Part shown: positions 17,401 to 26,560 of the stretch, piece by piece | How the letters are laid out: each line of letters opens with the position of its first letter | Position numbering within the stretch: position 1 is the stretch's first letter | DNA from: Pirellulales bacterium | GTDB lineage: Bacteria; Planctomycetota; Planctomycetia; Pirellulales; JAGQOS01 | DNA length: 46,512 bases | Reading direction: 5' to 3' | Assembly: GCA_028289525.1 (NCBI GenBank) | Contig: JANQPJ010000178.1 | Location: forward strand, 1 to 46,512 | Program-made: the position numbers and the translations under genes | The notes under the pieces: generated by a model | What the model saw: only the letters and a program-made list of their open reading frames with translations | Told to the model about the DNA's origin: nothing | Databases searched by the model: none

Positions 17401-19974
17401 GGCAATCACTTCAGCCAATTCGCCAGCCGGGGTATAGGCGAATCGAGTTTCGTGCCCCGTTGGATTGGTCATCGCAATGCGGTTGCCAACCTGGTCATAT
17501 TTGCTTTGCGACTTGGCCCCCGTGGCATCGACCACCGAAACCGGCCGGCCAGCCAAATCGTATTCCACCTGGCTTTGGGCCCCCAAATTGTCCTGCTGCT
17601 GGATCAGGTTGCCAGCTTTGTCGTATTGATAAGTGATCGTCAGCCCGGCCGCGTCGGTTTCTTTGATCCGACGGCCAAGTGCATCATAACCATAACGGGT
17701 GACAACCTGCTCGCCCGACTTCACCTGAGTCACCTGGCCATGTTCGTCATACGTCAATCGCCTCACCGGCCCGCTAGGAGGCAAAACCATCCCAACACGG
17801 CCCTGCTTGTTATAGACATAGCGAGTTACGTTCCCAGCATCATCAATCACACGCACTCGACGTCCCTGCTCGTCGTAGCCATAGCGTCGTTTAGCGCCGC
17901 TTGGTGTGATTTCCTCAATCAACTGTCCGGCGGCCGAATAGGAGAACTGCCGACGTCCGCCGCCTGAATCGATCACCGCCAAGAGTCGTCCTTTCGGGTC
18001 ATAAACGCTTGCGACCCCACCACCCAAGGCGTCAACCATGCCGATCGTATTGCCTGCCCCATCATACTTGTACGTCTGATTTCCTTGGCCTGGCGACTCA
18101 ACGCTGGCTAGACGGCCATCTGGCGTATAGATCCATTTGTGTACCCGTCCGGCCGGATCGGTTTCGGAAACCAAGCGACCGCGCACGTCGTAGGTGTATT
18201 GTGTCTCACCGCCACGCGGGTCGATGGTTTTGATCAACAATCCACGTTGATCGTATTCCATTCGAGTAACTCCGCCGGTTGGATCGGTTTGTTGAACCAG
18301 ACGTCCATGCTCGTCATACGCCCGCGCGGTGACTGCTCCTCGAGGATCGATCTCGCGAATCACGTTGCCTAGCCGGTCGTATTGCAATTGAGTGGCGCCG
18401 CCTGCCACGTCGGTTAGCCGCGAGACGCGACCTTGCGAATCATATTCAATGGCCACCTGTTGCCCATCGGCACGCGTCATCGTTTTAGCCAGCCCATGGG
18501 CATCATATTCAACCTGCGCCCCGATCGTTGCAGCGCCTGATTGGGCGGCAACCAGGTTGCCCTGGGCATCAAAACTCTGCCGCTCGACGTGGCCTCCGGA
18601 GTTGATTTGAACGGATGCTCGATGGCTTTCACCTTCGTAGAGAAATTGGGTCGGTCCGCGTACCGAATCGTTAATTTGCGCTACCCGGCCAAGGTAGTCG
18701 TAGGTGAACTGAATGCTTTCGCCAGTAGGACCAGCCACGCGCGTCGTGCGGCCCATGGCGTCATACTCCATTTTCGTCAAATAGCCCAACGGATCCTGGA
18801 CTCCAGCGGCCAAACGGTCCTGCTGCCAGAAAGTGGTAGTCACATGGCCAGACGGATCGGTATGCTTCCAGGTTCTGGCAGAATCGTCATAAGCATATTC
18901 GTCTTTTGCACCATCGGCCCAAGCGCGACGAACGACTCGGTTCTGCGCGTCATAGGCAATCGTGGTTTTGCCTGAGCGAGGGTGTTCGATTGCCGTTAAC
19001 CGGCCTGCGTCGTCATAGGCATAGCGCACGGCCAGCGGGGGGACATCCGTTACTGGCGCATCGGTCGGACTACCCAACTGATAGTGAACCACGGCGCCGT
19101 TGGAGCCTTCGATCGTTGCTAGCTGGCCTTGTTGGTCGTGCTGAAAACGGAGAAAGGTTCCGAACGGACCTTCGACTCGAACAAGCGTTTGCCCTTCATA
19201 TTTGAGCACGAGCTTGTTCCCATTCCGGCGATCAATGGCCAGCAGTCGACCATCCGGTCCATAAAATTCTCGCGAGCCATCTTGCTTGGTGCAAACCGCA
19301 TGTTGGTTGGCGAAGACCAGCTTCTGTCCATCGGCCGCTCGATAAGTTCGACCATCGCGCATGGCATGAAAGATCGTTTGTCCGACCCCTTCGTCCAGCA
19401 CCGCAACGCTGGGAGCCGCCAGCACTTGCTTCTCCCAGTTCAAACGCCAACGTGTTCCCAGCAGCCCTTCTTCTCCTGGCTCAAGCAGCAGACTCCGTTT
19501 CACTTCCAGACTCACGGCCCCAGCATCCACAATCAAATCAAGGGCTGTTCCGACGAGCTTGGCCGAGCGTTGCGCGATGAGCACCTGTTGTTCGTCTAAA
19601 AACGGCACCGCCTGGACCACGCGAAGTTCTCGCACTCCAACATTTGACGTTTGGTGGTTGGCCGTCTGTTGGCCAGGCGCATAGATGGTGAGCGAAATCG
19701 CTGCGCCGGCAGTGACCGCCGTGCCGGGTCGCGGATGTTGCTCGTAAACCACGAGCTGCTTGGCGCCGACCGGCGGCGCCTTGCCCAGGGCAAAGCTGGG
19801 GGCTAGACCGATGGATTCCATGACGCTCTTGGCCTGCTCAACTGGAAGCCCCAAGACCGATGGAACGATGAGCGTTCCTTGCGGTGCCTGTTGGGCGTAA
19901 ACGGCAAACGGTTGGGCGACCATCAGAGCCGCCATGAACAGTGCAATGATCGATTGCCGGGATGAGTAACGCAT
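14419..19974 (-). CDS. Giant PASTA/RHS (YD-repeat) protein with candidate ADP-ribosyltransferase-like domain
   Basis: The 1851-residue protein has a signal peptide (IIALFMAALMVAQPFAVYA). A PASTA-like domain (VPSVLGLPVEQAKSVMESIG) covers about 35-98. A long YD-repeat shell runs to about 1290. The RHS core is near 1310-1350 (LYYFRARYYDAHTGRFLTRD, then NPYCYAYNNPVNLTDPLGL). After the core, residues about 1380-1520 carry VFWRGHSD, GAGSPLVSMASDRRVAERFA, LEIHVP and EAEWVSRHEVPDEWI. This Arg...Ser...Glu order suggests an ADP-ribosyltransferase fold, which is tentative. A Gly-rich hydrophobic segment (about 1595-1650), a Lys/Pro-rich linker and a C-terminal tail with six His follow. The ATG at 19974 has AAGGA upstream; the longer open frame to 20139 runs through promoter and repeat DNA. 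RHS shells typically encapsulate toxins, and here the tail continues well past the candidate toxin. Confidence 0.85.
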   Translation of the reverse strand: MRYSSRQSIIALFMAALMVAQPFAVYAQQAPQGTLIVPSVLGLPVEQAKSVMESIGLAPSFALGKAPPVGAKQLVVYEQHPRPGTAVTAGAAISLTIYAPGQQTANHQTSNVGVRELRVVQAVPFLDEQQVLIAQRSAKLVGTALDLIVDAGAVSLEVKRSLLLEPGEEGLLGTRWRLNWEKQVLAAPSVAVLDEGVGQTIFHAMRDGRTYRAADGQKLVFANQHAVCTKQDGSREFYGPDGRLLAIDRRNGNKLVLKYEGQTLVRVEGPFGTFLRFQHDQQGQLATIEGSNGAVVHYQLGSPTDAPVTDVPPLAVRYAYDDAGRLTAIEHPRSGKTTIAYDAQNRVVRRAWADGAKDEYAYDDSARTWKHTDPSGHVTTTFWQQDRLAAGVQDPLGYLTKMEYDAMGRTTRVAGPTGESIQFTYDYLGRVAQINDSVRGPTQFLYEGESHRASVQINSGGHVERQSFDAQGNLVAAQSGAATIGAQVEYDAHGLAKTMTRADGQQVAIEYDSQGRVSRLTDVAGGATQLQYDRLGNVIREIDPRGAVTARAYDEHGRLVQQTDPTGGVTRMEYDQRGLLIKTIDPRGGETQYTYDVRGRLVSETDPAGRVHKWIYTPDGRLASVESPGQGNQTYKYDGAGNTIGMVDALGGGVASVYDPKGRLLAVIDSGGGRRQFSYSAAGQLIEEITPSGAKRRYGYDEQGRRVRVIDDAGNVTRYVYNKQGRVGMVLPPSGPVRRLTYDEHGQVTQVKSGEQVVTRYGYDALGRRIKETDAAGLTITYQYDKAGNLIQQQDNLGAQSQVEYDLAGRPVSVVDATGAKSQSKYDQVGNRIAMTNPTGHETRFAYTPAGELAEVIAANGDRVRLEYGAQGRPTTVHLPGGGTQQVEYNPLGMPVRSTDAAGSTQVAKYDANGRVVELTDPNGQITKLSYDQAGRLVRKQFADDMAIDYTYDAQNRLTSLDDGKFPVRMTYDRRGNRTKIEYPTIKRTLVYEFDEADRMTAFVDSEGQRTTYRYDALDRLIAIETPGAGTFQLAYDIGGRVTSLTYPNGVRGIFQYDVTGRATKMAYVHAAQKVVAGWKHQHDADGNCVETVESGGPTQRFAYDPSGQLIEETLPDGQQVQYTYAPGGNQTIRQQGDVKIEAKYDQAGRLLSSGKRKFKYDANGNLIEQTGPSGTTRYQYNSQNQMVMVQMPDGKKIAYGYAPTGQRIWREDQTGRTWYVGDGMHVVAQLDQDLKAAETYVHGPGTDWPLAILGGSGARFLHADRQGSVRRVTDQDGNVAAQLDYDAFGRVVRREGDAHIPFQFTARSFDEATSLYYFRARYYDAHTGRFLTRDPAPGNPRIPLSLNPYCYAYNNPVNLTDPLGLAPNDAPRRIFRNGQWYQVFWRGHSDRGWSETGRPVLADAARRPDGNVARGLHDSSRRLQQTANRLTTRPGGTPTRGGWGGVLESHTSSGAGSPLVSMASDRRVAERFAGEAGEVLEIHVPESAVGAPGQPDSFGRHRVSQNTHAGGLEAEWVSRHEVPDEWIHRAHPGRRLGAPVRSMSSFAQPSRWQRARTMMEDMAEGFRRSRLGGWLGRARSGLGRLGRRLMGPAAILLTMTSIASAGENMANAATREALDQVLGTVATWGVGLALGGPFGILAGLAAGMLASQLAATAADRLVPPAKRPEKKPEPKKPETKKPPPRRTAGTKKPKPKPSALDDGFIPQTFGMDDMTHDDAMEYLGPAERLEERGLDYFRERAKRYSPESKKANNTPLADYRRRAGRIDRQLTEQERIRAQQIADYNRRVAQENARRAAAVQQWHADQQWRRQQALQNWSRVMQQYWQPQHHHHHHGPGGDDSAPTRQFNFR

Positions 19975-20019
19975 TCGAGCAATTCCTTCCTCAGAGGGGG
20001 GAGCAGATGCCGCTCGTCT

Positions 20020-20085
20020 ATTATGCGCCGAATCAGGCTGGAAATGCAAAACGCCTGGGCAAGAAGCAGGAGAACTGCAAAGTCG
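20020..20085 (-). promoter_or_regulatory. Promoter with upstream box, RHS operon
   Basis: On the minus strand TTGCAT (20049-20044) and CATAAT (20025-20020) are 18 bases apart. The box CGACTTTGCAGTTCTC (20085-20070) ends 20 bases before the -35. The 16 bases are identical to those at 26062-26047. Confidence 0.65.
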
Positions 20086-20100
20086 CCCGTTGTGCAAAAA

Positions 20101-20167
20101 CAGCGGCCGGTGGCCAAAACGCGAAACGTTGGATTTCATTCGTTTCGCGAGCGGTCACCGACCGCTG
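20101..20167. repeat. Inverted pair of family A repeats
   Basis: The copy starting at 20101 and the opposite-strand copy at 20141-20167 are near-complementary around a 12-base centre. The pair lies between the RHS promoter and the stop codon of the DHDPS-like gene. Confidence 0.7.
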
Positions 20168-20186
20168 CTCTTTCCCCCAAAGGTCG

Positions 20187-21161
20187 TCAAGCATCTGATA
20201 TCGAGATTTCCAAGCGGCAGGCAATCTCGGCCAGCACCTCACGGTCGCTAGACGGCCGGTGTGGACTTTGAGGATGGGTACGGTCACTGGCGATCCAACC
20301 GCGAAGGTGCAAAAACTGGGCCGCGTTGTGTTTGTAAGCCGGCACCGGATCGCGAAAGGCGAAATGCCCTAGATATTGCAAGGTGTCGTTCAACTCGTAG
20401 AATGCCGGGTCGCCTGAGGCCCAAAGTGCGTCGCGGCGAGCAAACGCTTCAGGTGCAAACGTGCTGATTCCCAATAAGTAATCGCTGCCGTACATCACCA
20501 TGTCGATGGCCCAATCGTTGCCGGTCAACACCAGAAAGTCAGGCCGTGTGGCGTCGCGCAGCAAGAGCCGTTGCCACTCGGGCTCACGACGCAACGACGA
20601 GTGCTTGGCGCCAAGACACTCGGGAATCTGCATCAGGCCTCGATACGTCTCAAGGTCGTAAATCTTCCCAAAGGGAGCGAATCGGGTACTCAATTCAAAC
20701 CCGATAAACGGGCCGGAGTGGGCAGCGAGTGCCCTATACGACTCGACGATCGCCGGCCCTGATTGCTCGGTCAATCCAAACGACTGAAAGAGCACCGGGA
20801 TCGCCCCCTGCGCCACAATCTCGTCGGTCGCAGCACGATACGCATCCAGGTTGAACCGATCACCTGGCTGATCGGCCACATATGCCCCGGCGACCCAGCG
20901 CCGCGACCCACACGCTTGCCGGGCAACCTGCAACGCGCGTTGCCGCGTCGCTGTTTCAAGGAGATTCGCATAGCCGGTGTCCATGTTCACCGCAGGCGTT
21001 AGCCCAGCCTCGAGCGTACGGGCAATGTGCCGTTCAAACCCGTCCCAATCGACTGCGCCCGATTCGGCGAAAGGCAACAAGATCGCCGACATCCCAGTGA
21101 TTGTCCGTCGCGGACGGATCATCGCCGCAGGCACCGGTCGATCACGAGATTCCATTTCCAT
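20187..21161 (-). CDS. Dihydrodipicolinate synthase/N-acetylneuraminate lyase family protein
   Basis: The 324-residue protein has the start of a DapA/NanA-type barrel: [30 protein letters not shown], where later [14 protein letters not shown] replaces the usual GTTGE loop. Further patterns are [21 protein letters not shown] and CLGAKHSS, where the Lys is a candidate Schiff-base residue. Family members are class I aldolases that make or cleave carbon-carbon bonds with pyruvate; the substrate here is not predictable. The frame is open to 21296, but a family A repeat lies at 21191-21216, so I start at the ATG at 21161. It ends the operon begun by the PSCyt and DUF1501 genes. Its divergent motifs may mean a different keto-acid substrate. 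Confidence 0.7.
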   Translation of the reverse strand: MEMESRDRPVPAAMIRPRRTITGMSAILLPFAESGAVDWDGFERHIARTLEAGLTPAVNMDTGYANLLETATRQRALQVARQACGSRRWVAGAYVADQPGDRFNLDAYRAATDEIVAQGAIPVLFQSFGLTEQSGPAIVESYRALAAHSGPFIGFELSTRFAPFGKIYDLETYRGLMQIPECLGAKHSSLRREPEWQRLLLRDATRPDFLVLTGNDWAIDMVMYGSDYLLGISTFAPEAFARRDALWASGDPAFYELNDTLQYLGHFAFRDPVPAYKHNAAQFLHLRGWIASDRTHPQSPHRPSSDREVLAEIACRLEISISDA

Positions 21162-21190
21162 CAAAGCTGTGCGCTCCGCTTGATCGGAAA

Positions 21191-21216
21191 CAGCGGTCGG
21201 TGACCGCTCGCGAAAC
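21191..21216. repeat. Palindromic intergenic repeat, family A
   Basis: The unit begins CAGCGGTCGGTGACCGCTCG and continues CGAAAC. It lies between the DUF1501 stop and the preferred DHDPS-like start and helps exclude the longer N-terminus of the latter. Confidence 0.7.
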
Positions 21217-21288
21217 AGATCGGTTTCACCGATCCCGAGAAAGCAATTGCTTTTTTCGCCCTCGTTTCTGAGAGTTACTGAGTCTGCT

Positions 21289-22722
21289 TTAGGCAATTAG
21301 ACCTTTGACCACATGCGACTCTTCGACCCCCGTCAGGCCCAGGTCGAGCCCCTGGTATCGCACGGTAAAGCGGGCATGGTCGATGCCAAGCAAGTGGAGC
21401 ATCGTGGCGTGCAGATCGCGAATATGCACCGGATCTTCGACGGCCATATATCCTAGCTCGTCGGTCGAGCCATAGGTGATTCCGCCCTTGATGCCGCCGC
21501 CGCAAAGAAACATCGAAAATCCTTTGATGTGGTGGTCGCGTCCGTTGCCTTGGGCCATCGGCGTACGGCCGAATTCGCCTCCCCAGATGACTAACGTGTC
21601 TTTGAGCATGTCGCGCTGCTTCAGGTCTTTGATCAAGGCGGCCGTTGGTTGGTCGGTCAGACCCGAGCAGATTTTCATGTACTTGTCTAATCCGCCGTGG
21701 TGATCCCAGCCACGGTGATATAGGTGAATGAAACGCACGCCGCGTTCGGCCAGCCGTCGGGCCAACAGACAATTGCTGGCGAACGAGCCATCGCCAGGCT
21801 GTTTCACCCCGTACATATCGAGCATTGACTGAGGCTCATCCGACATATCGACCAACTCAGGCACGGAAGCTTGCATGCGGAAAGCCATCTCGTACTGGGC
21901 CAACCGCGTGGCGATCTCGGGATTGTCGACCGTTTCGTTGCGCAATCGGTTCAAACCGCCAATCGCGTCGAGCACCTCGCGTTGCCGTTGCCGGTCGTAG
22001 CCAGCCGGGTTTTTCACATAGTGGACCGGGTCGCCTGTGGAATAGAACTCGACGCCTTGGAATCGGGAAGGGAGGAAGCCGCTAGCCCACTGCCGAGCAG
22101 CGATCGGCTGTGGATCGCGACCACCGACACTGGTGGCCACGACGAAGCCTGGCAAATTTTCAGTCTCGGCCCCCAGACCATACAGAGCCCAGGCACCCAT
22201 CGACGGCCGCCCGCTGATGGCTGTGCCGGTGTTCATGAACGTGTGCGCCGGATCGTGATTGATCTGTTCGGTAACCATCGAGCGGACAATGGCGATATCG
22301 TCGGCCACGGTGGCGATGTGGGGGAAATAGTCGCTGATTTCCTGACCGCTCTGGCCATGTTTTTCAAACTTTGCCCGCGGGCCATAACATTTCAATGCCT
22401 TGCCCTGCAATTGGGCAATTGGCATGCCCTTGGTATACGACTCGGGCATCGGTTTGCCATCGAGCGCCGCCAATTGGGGTCGATAATCAAACGACTCCAA
22501 ATGGCTCGGCCCACCGGCCATACAAAGAAAAATGACTCGCTTGGCCTTGGGAGCAAAGTGCCGCGGATTGACCACTCCCTGAAACGGTCCTGGTGAAGCG
22601 CCCACTGCCGTGCGGTTGGTCAACGACGCGAGAGCGGTAGCCCCGACTCCCACTCCGGTTTGGCGGAGGAACGTTCGACGCGTGGCCTGCAGGGCCGGCT
22701 GCACAAGAGATTGCGGTTGCAT
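21289..22722 (-). CDS. DUF1501 family protein
   Basis: The 477-residue protein has a Tat-like start ([19 protein letters not shown]). It carries the DUF1501 body: [71 protein letters not shown] and [21 protein letters not shown]1501 proteins are abundant in planctomycetes. They show alkaline phosphatase/sulfatase-like fold features, but their biochemical function is not established. It starts 36 bases after the PSCyt protein ends, the usual pairing for these families. Export by Tat and the pairing suggest a role in the cell envelope or in polysaccharide use. Confidence 0.92.
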   Translation of the reverse strand: MQPQSLVQPALQATRRTFLRQTGVGVGATALASLTNRTAVGASPGPFQGVVNPRHFAPKAKRVIFLCMAGGPSHLESFDYRPQLAALDGKPMPESYTKGMPIAQLQGKALKCYGPRAKFEKHGQSGQEISDYFPHIATVADDIAIVRSMVTEQINHDPAHTFMNTGTAISGRPSMGAWALYGLGAETENLPGFVVATSVGGRDPQPIAARQWASGFLPSRFQGVEFYSTGDPVHYVKNPAGYDRQRQREVLDAIGGLNRLRNETVDNPEIATRLAQYEMAFRMQASVPELVDMSDEPQSMLDMYGVKQPGDGSFASNCLLARRLAERGVRFIHLYHRGWDHHGGLDKYMKICSGLTDQPTAALIKDLKQRDMLKDTLVIWGGEFGRTPMAQGNGRDHHIKGFSMFLCGGGIKGGITYGSTDELGYMAVEDPVHIRDLHATMLHLLGIDHARFTVRYQGLDLGLTGVEESHVVKGLIA

Positions 22723-22758
22723 AGGACTGTTGCCTGGGTAGATCGTGAAAGTGAACGC

Positions 22759-25700
22759 TTAGTTGCGCGTAATCGTTTCATTCAAATTCAAAATCGCTCG
22801 ACTGACCGAGGTCCAAGCCGCTAGCTCGGCGGAGCCGATGTCTCGGGGCGCCTGGGTCAGACCGATCGAGGTGATTTTTTGCGCTTCCTTGGGATGCGCT
22901 TGGAAGTAAGCCCGATGGGTTGCGAGCAACTCGGCCAACACTGCCTGTTCGGCCTCCTGGGGGTGCCTGCTGACAGCTTGTCGGAATGCCCAGACAATCC
23001 GCTGGACATCGGTCTGCCCCCCCTCGTGAAGCGTGCGCACGGCGAATACCCGAGCGGCCTCGACAAAGGTCGGATCATTAAGCATTGCCAGAGCCGCGGT
23101 CGGCGTATTGCTCACCGACCGTTGGGCCGTGCATTCTTCTCGCGAGGGAGCGTCAAACGCTTTGAGCATCGGATGCAAAAACTGCCGTTGCCAATGGACA
23201 TAGAGCCCACGCCGCCACTGACGGGCATCGCTGTGTTGATGGTATTTCCGGACGGGAAAGTTCAGGTGGCTGTAATAGCCGACAGGCTGATACGGCTTGA
23301 CGCTCGGCCCTCCCAATTCGTGAACCAGCAGGCCGCTGACCGCGAGCGCCGTATCCCGAATCATCTCAGCCTGCAATCGAGGTCGAGACTGGCAGGCGTA
23401 CAGCCGGTTCAACGGATCTCGCTTGCGCAGCTCGGGCGTGCTGACCGACGACTGCCGATACGTACGGCTCATGACAATCGTCTTGAGCAGGTGTTTGACA
23501 TCCCAACCCGATTCATAAAAATCGAGTGCTAGCCGGTCCAACAATTCTGGATGGACCGGCAGTTCGCCTTGGCCGCCAAAATCGTCCAAGATGCGGGCAA
23601 TCCCGACCCCCATCAGCAACTGCCAAAAACGGTTCGCCTGCACGCGAGCAGTCAACAGGGCAACACCTCCCCGAGACTCCGGCCGGACCAACCAACGCGC
23701 CAAATCGAGCCGTGAGGCCCGGTCGTGCTGGCTCGACACTTTGCCAAGAAACTCGGGAATGGCCGGCTGCACCACTTCGCCCGATTCGTCGAGCCAGTTT
23801 CCACGTGGCAACACACGCACCGTGCGAGGTGTTTTCAACGCTTTGGTATACAGCGTGCGCGGAGCCGACTTTGTCAGCTGGGTTCGTTCCGCCGTCAAAC
23901 GGGCAATTTGGGTATCGAGCGTTTGAACCTCGGGCGACTGTTGCAGGTAATACGATTCGAGAAGCTCCCGCTGCTGACCAGTCCGTTCGGCAGGCGGAAT
24001 CTCGAACACTTTTGCCACATTGCTCGGCACCTGATCTGACAAGAGCACACCCGACCGATCCCAATAAACGGTGCCAGCAAACTGGGTGAAAGCCATCCCG
24101 GAAACGGTCGTGCCATCTGACAAGCCAACTTGCTGGGCAGGCACTTCAAGCCGTACCCATTGACCGGCCGCAGGCAGCGTGCCCTGACGCTGGTAGCCGA
24201 CCCAGCTTTCCGGACGACGCCCAAATTTAATGGCATCCGATCCCCACACGGCCCGATGCGACCAATCACCGGCCACGTTGAACTGGAGCATGATCGCTTG
24301 CGGCGGGTTCTTGGGGTCAAGATAGGCCCAAGCATAAAATGTCGTGTCGCCGGCCACATGAATCGGCTTATCGGCCTGATGAAAGTAGTGCTGCACGATC
24401 CCCGGGGCCGTTTGACGGCGACTCTTTTGGCCGCTGTGCACTGGCTTGCCGTCGGTCGAGACGAAGCTCCAGGCACCGCTGACCGCGCCGCCGGCATAGA
24501 GCACGTCGTCGACTAACACCACATCGGTCGAGACGGATTGTTCAGCCTGGGCACGCATCGTCTTTTCCCAAGTTTGCTGGTTGGCCAACAAACGGCCAGC
24601 GGCCTCGGCACGCTGTTGCTGCAAAACCACGATCTGCTCAGTCTTTTGGGCAATCTGCTGGCGGCGTACAGGCGACAAATAAGGCATCTCAGGCTCGCGC
24701 CGAGTGGGCAAACGATTTAAATCGTCATGCGGCTTTCTCAAGTGCGCTTCGTCGTCGATGTCGGCAAAAAAAGCGCCCATCGCGTAAAAGTCGTGGATCG
24801 TGTAAGGATCGTATTTGTGATTGTGGCACTGGCTACAACCGATCGTGGCCCCCATCCACACCTGGGAAAAATTGCGAATCCGATCGGCCTGATAGATCGC
24901 CCGATATTCCTTGAGTTGAACGCCCCCTTCATGCGAGGTTTGCAGCAAGCGGTTGTAGCCGGTGGCGACCAACTGGTCGTGCTCGGGGGTTTCCACCAAG
25001 TCGCCTGCCAGCTGTTCGATCGTAAAACGGTCAAACGGCAAATTGCTGCTGAAAGCCCGAATCACGTAATCGCGATACGGCCAGGTCTTTTGATCCTGGT
25101 CGCCATGATAGCCAACCGTGTCAGCATAACGGACCAGATCCAACCACCACATGGCCATCCGCTCTCCGTAGCGTGGCGAAGCCAATAAGCGATCGACGAG
25201 CCGTTCATAAGCGTCGTCCGACTGGTCTTTGACAAACGCCTGCACCTCTTCCGGCGTGGGAGGCAGGCCGAGCAAATCGAACGAAAGCCGACGGATCAGC
25301 GTCACACGATCAGCCTCAGCGGCCGGCCGTAACCCTTCGGCTTCCAATCGGGTAAGAATAAAACGGTCAATCCACCCGGCAGGCCAAGCCGCGTCTTTGA
25401 CCTCCGGTTCTGGCCAATCTTTTGGAGCCACGTAAGCCCAATGCGGTTGGTATTCGGCCCCCTCGGCAATCCAGCGACGAAACAGTTCAATTTGCTCGGG
25501 TGTAAGCGGTTTTTGCCGCGAGGTGACCGGCGGCATCCGCTCATCCTGGTCGTCGGTCGTCAAACGGCGGATCAGTTCGCTGGCGTCCACATCTCCAACA
25601 ACAATCGGGGGTTCGCCGGAGTCAGCTTCTCCCTTGGCGCTCTCTTCTTGATCGAGTCGAAAACCACCTTCGCGGCTCTCTTCATCCGGACCGTGGCAGT

Positions 25701-25824
25701 GGAAGCAGCGGTCTGAAAGAATTGGCAAGATGTCGCGGTTGAATTGAACCGCTGGCTCACTGGCAACGGCCGCGATGGCATACACGGAAATCCAAAAGCC
25801 TAGCAACCAAGAAAAATGACGCAT
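22759..25824 (-). CDS. Planctomycete cytochrome C (PSCyt1)/DUF1549/DUF1553 protein
   Basis: The 1021-residue protein has a signal peptide (MRHFSWLLGFWISVYAIAAVA). A PSCyt1 haem-binding domain with CFHCHG follows at about residue 40. PSCyt2/DUF1549 (WIDRFILTRLEAEGLRP, LSFDLLGLPPTPEEV, WWLDLVRYADTVGYHGD) contains a second CxxCH (CSQCHNHKYDPY). A beta domain lies in the middle, and C-terminal PSD1/DUF1553 has ANRFWQLLMGVGIARILDDFG, WDVKHLLKTIVMSRTYRQSS and RPRLQAEMIRDTALAVSG. Two covalent haems and export suggest periplasmic electron transfer coupled to an unknown oxidation. The ATG at 25824 follows AGGAA by eight bases; the longer frame to 25905 lacks support. It is the first gene of a three-gene operon. 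Confidence 0.93.
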   Translation of the reverse strand: MRHFSWLLGFWISVYAIAAVASEPAVQFNRDILPILSDRCFHCHGPDEESREGGFRLDQEESAKGEADSGEPPIVVGDVDASELIRRLTTDDQDERMPPVTSRQKPLTPEQIELFRRWIAEGAEYQPHWAYVAPKDWPEPEVKDAAWPAGWIDRFILTRLEAEGLRPAAEADRVTLIRRLSFDLLGLPPTPEEVQAFVKDQSDDAYERLVDRLLASPRYGERMAMWWLDLVRYADTVGYHGDQDQKTWPYRDYVIRAFSSNLPFDRFTIEQLAGDLVETPEHDQLVATGYNRLLQTSHEGGVQLKEYRAIYQADRIRNFSQVWMGATIGCSQCHNHKYDPYTIHDFYAMGAFFADIDDEAHLRKPHDDLNRLPTRREPEMPYLSPVRRQQIAQKTEQIVVLQQQRAEAAGRLLANQQTWEKTMRAQAEQSVSTDVVLVDDVLYAGGAVSGAWSFVSTDGKPVHSGQKSRRQTAPGIVQHYFHQADKPIHVAGDTTFYAWAYLDPKNPPQAIMLQFNVAGDWSHRAVWGSDAIKFGRRPESWVGYQRQGTLPAAGQWVRLEVPAQQVGLSDGTTVSGMAFTQFAGTVYWDRSGVLLSDQVPSNVAKVFEIPPAERTGQQRELLESYYLQQSPEVQTLDTQIARLTAERTQLTKSAPRTLYTKALKTPRTVRVLPRGNWLDESGEVVQPAIPEFLGKVSSQHDRASRLDLARWLVRPESRGGVALLTARVQANRFWQLLMGVGIARILDDFGGQGELPVHPELLDRLALDFYESGWDVKHLLKTIVMSRTYRQSSVSTPELRKRDPLNRLYACQSRPRLQAEMIRDTALAVSGLLVHELGGPSVKPYQPVGYYSHLNFPVRKYHQHSDARQWRRGLYVHWQRQFLHPMLKAFDAPSREECTAQRSVSNTPTAALAMLNDPTFVEAARVFAVRTLHEGGQTDVQRIVWAFRQAVSRHPQEAEQAVLAELLATHRAYFQAHPKEAQKITSIGLTQAPRDIGSAELAAWTSVSRAILNLNETITRN

Positions 25825-25995
25825 CGTTGCGTTCCTATCTGCGATACCGATTAAGACCAGGAGCACACATCCAGGGCTCTGCGATTGAACAACTGAACAA
25901 TCCAAGCTGCAGACAACCAGCGAGCTTTTGGGGCAGGTGTGGAAAGGATGGAGCAGTACGGCGTGGGAGGACTCAGCGACCGACTAACTCTAGAG

Positions 25996-26062
25996 ATTAT
26001 AAAGCCCAGGCCATGGCATTTGCAATGTTTTTCGGGAAAACCCCACGAGAACTGCAAAGTCG
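25996..26062 (-). promoter_or_regulatory. Promoter with upstream box, PSCyt operon
   Basis: On the minus strand TTGCAA (26025-26020) and TATAAT (26001-25996) are 18 bases apart. The box CGACTTTGCAGTTCTC (26062-26047) ends 21 bases before the -35. The rest of 25825-26225 contains no gene; it would be the native downstream flank of the tRNA-Ser gene before island insertion. Confidence 0.7.
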
Positions 26063-26225
26063 TTGCCAGGGGATAGCCGCGTGCGACAGGGAGTCCCAAA
26101 CGAGCGTTACCATGAATGCAGACAGGCGAGAAAAGTTTGGCGACAGGCTATGCAGCAATAGGCAACCGGCCAGAGACTACCATTTACCGGAACAATCTTC
26201 TGCACTCCCCTGCTAGAAAGTGTGG

Positions 26226-26242
26226 AAGCGGAGGGCAGGGGA
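26226..26242. repeat. attL, 17-bp duplicate of the tRNA-Ser 3' end
   Basis: AAGCGGAGGGCAGGGGA is identical to 42612-42628. It duplicates the discriminator base, the 3' acceptor strand and part of the T stem of the tRNA. Bases on both sides differ between the two copies. Confidence 0.9.
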
Positions 26243-26384
26243 TTTGGCTCATCCGCTTTCCCTAACTATCTGTCGCCCAACGGATTTACATCTAAGGCCA
26301 AACCAACGCTGCGTTTAGCATGGTCTGACCAACTCCGACCAACACCGATCATAACCGGTCATGGAGGTCGGCAACAGCGACAAA

Positions 26385-26393
26385 ACCGGGACA
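26385..26393. repeat. Candidate arm-type site, left end
   Basis: ACCGGGACA lies about 140 bases inside attL. The same nine bases occur three times near attR (42458, 42519 and 42530) in the same orientation. This resembles arm-type integrase or excisionase sites; binding is not shown. Confidence 0.4.
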
Positions 26394-26560
26394 CCAATTT
26401 GGCCCGGATCGGCCGTTTCGACGGAGGTCATGCGCCCTCCGGCGGAGGGCACACTTCTCGACACCCCCTTCTTCTCTTGTCATTCGTCGCTTTGGCCGTC
26501 TTTGGTTCGGTCGTAACGACAAGTAAGGAGGGCCGGGCTACCACTCGCGAAATCGCCGAG

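Noticed and set aside
14419-19974. CRISPR or nucleotide tandem array in the YD-repeat gene
   Set aside because: The periodicity is at protein level only; no identical spaced repeats are seen.
21871-22596. Plus-strand open frame of 241 codons
   Set aside because: It lies opposite the DUF1501 gene, which has clear family motifs; the plus frame shows no recognisable motif.
26222-26560. N-terminal extension of the serine recombinase from the GTG at 26222
   Set aside because: It would begin outside the island and read through attL; the residues are low in protein-like character until about residue 105.
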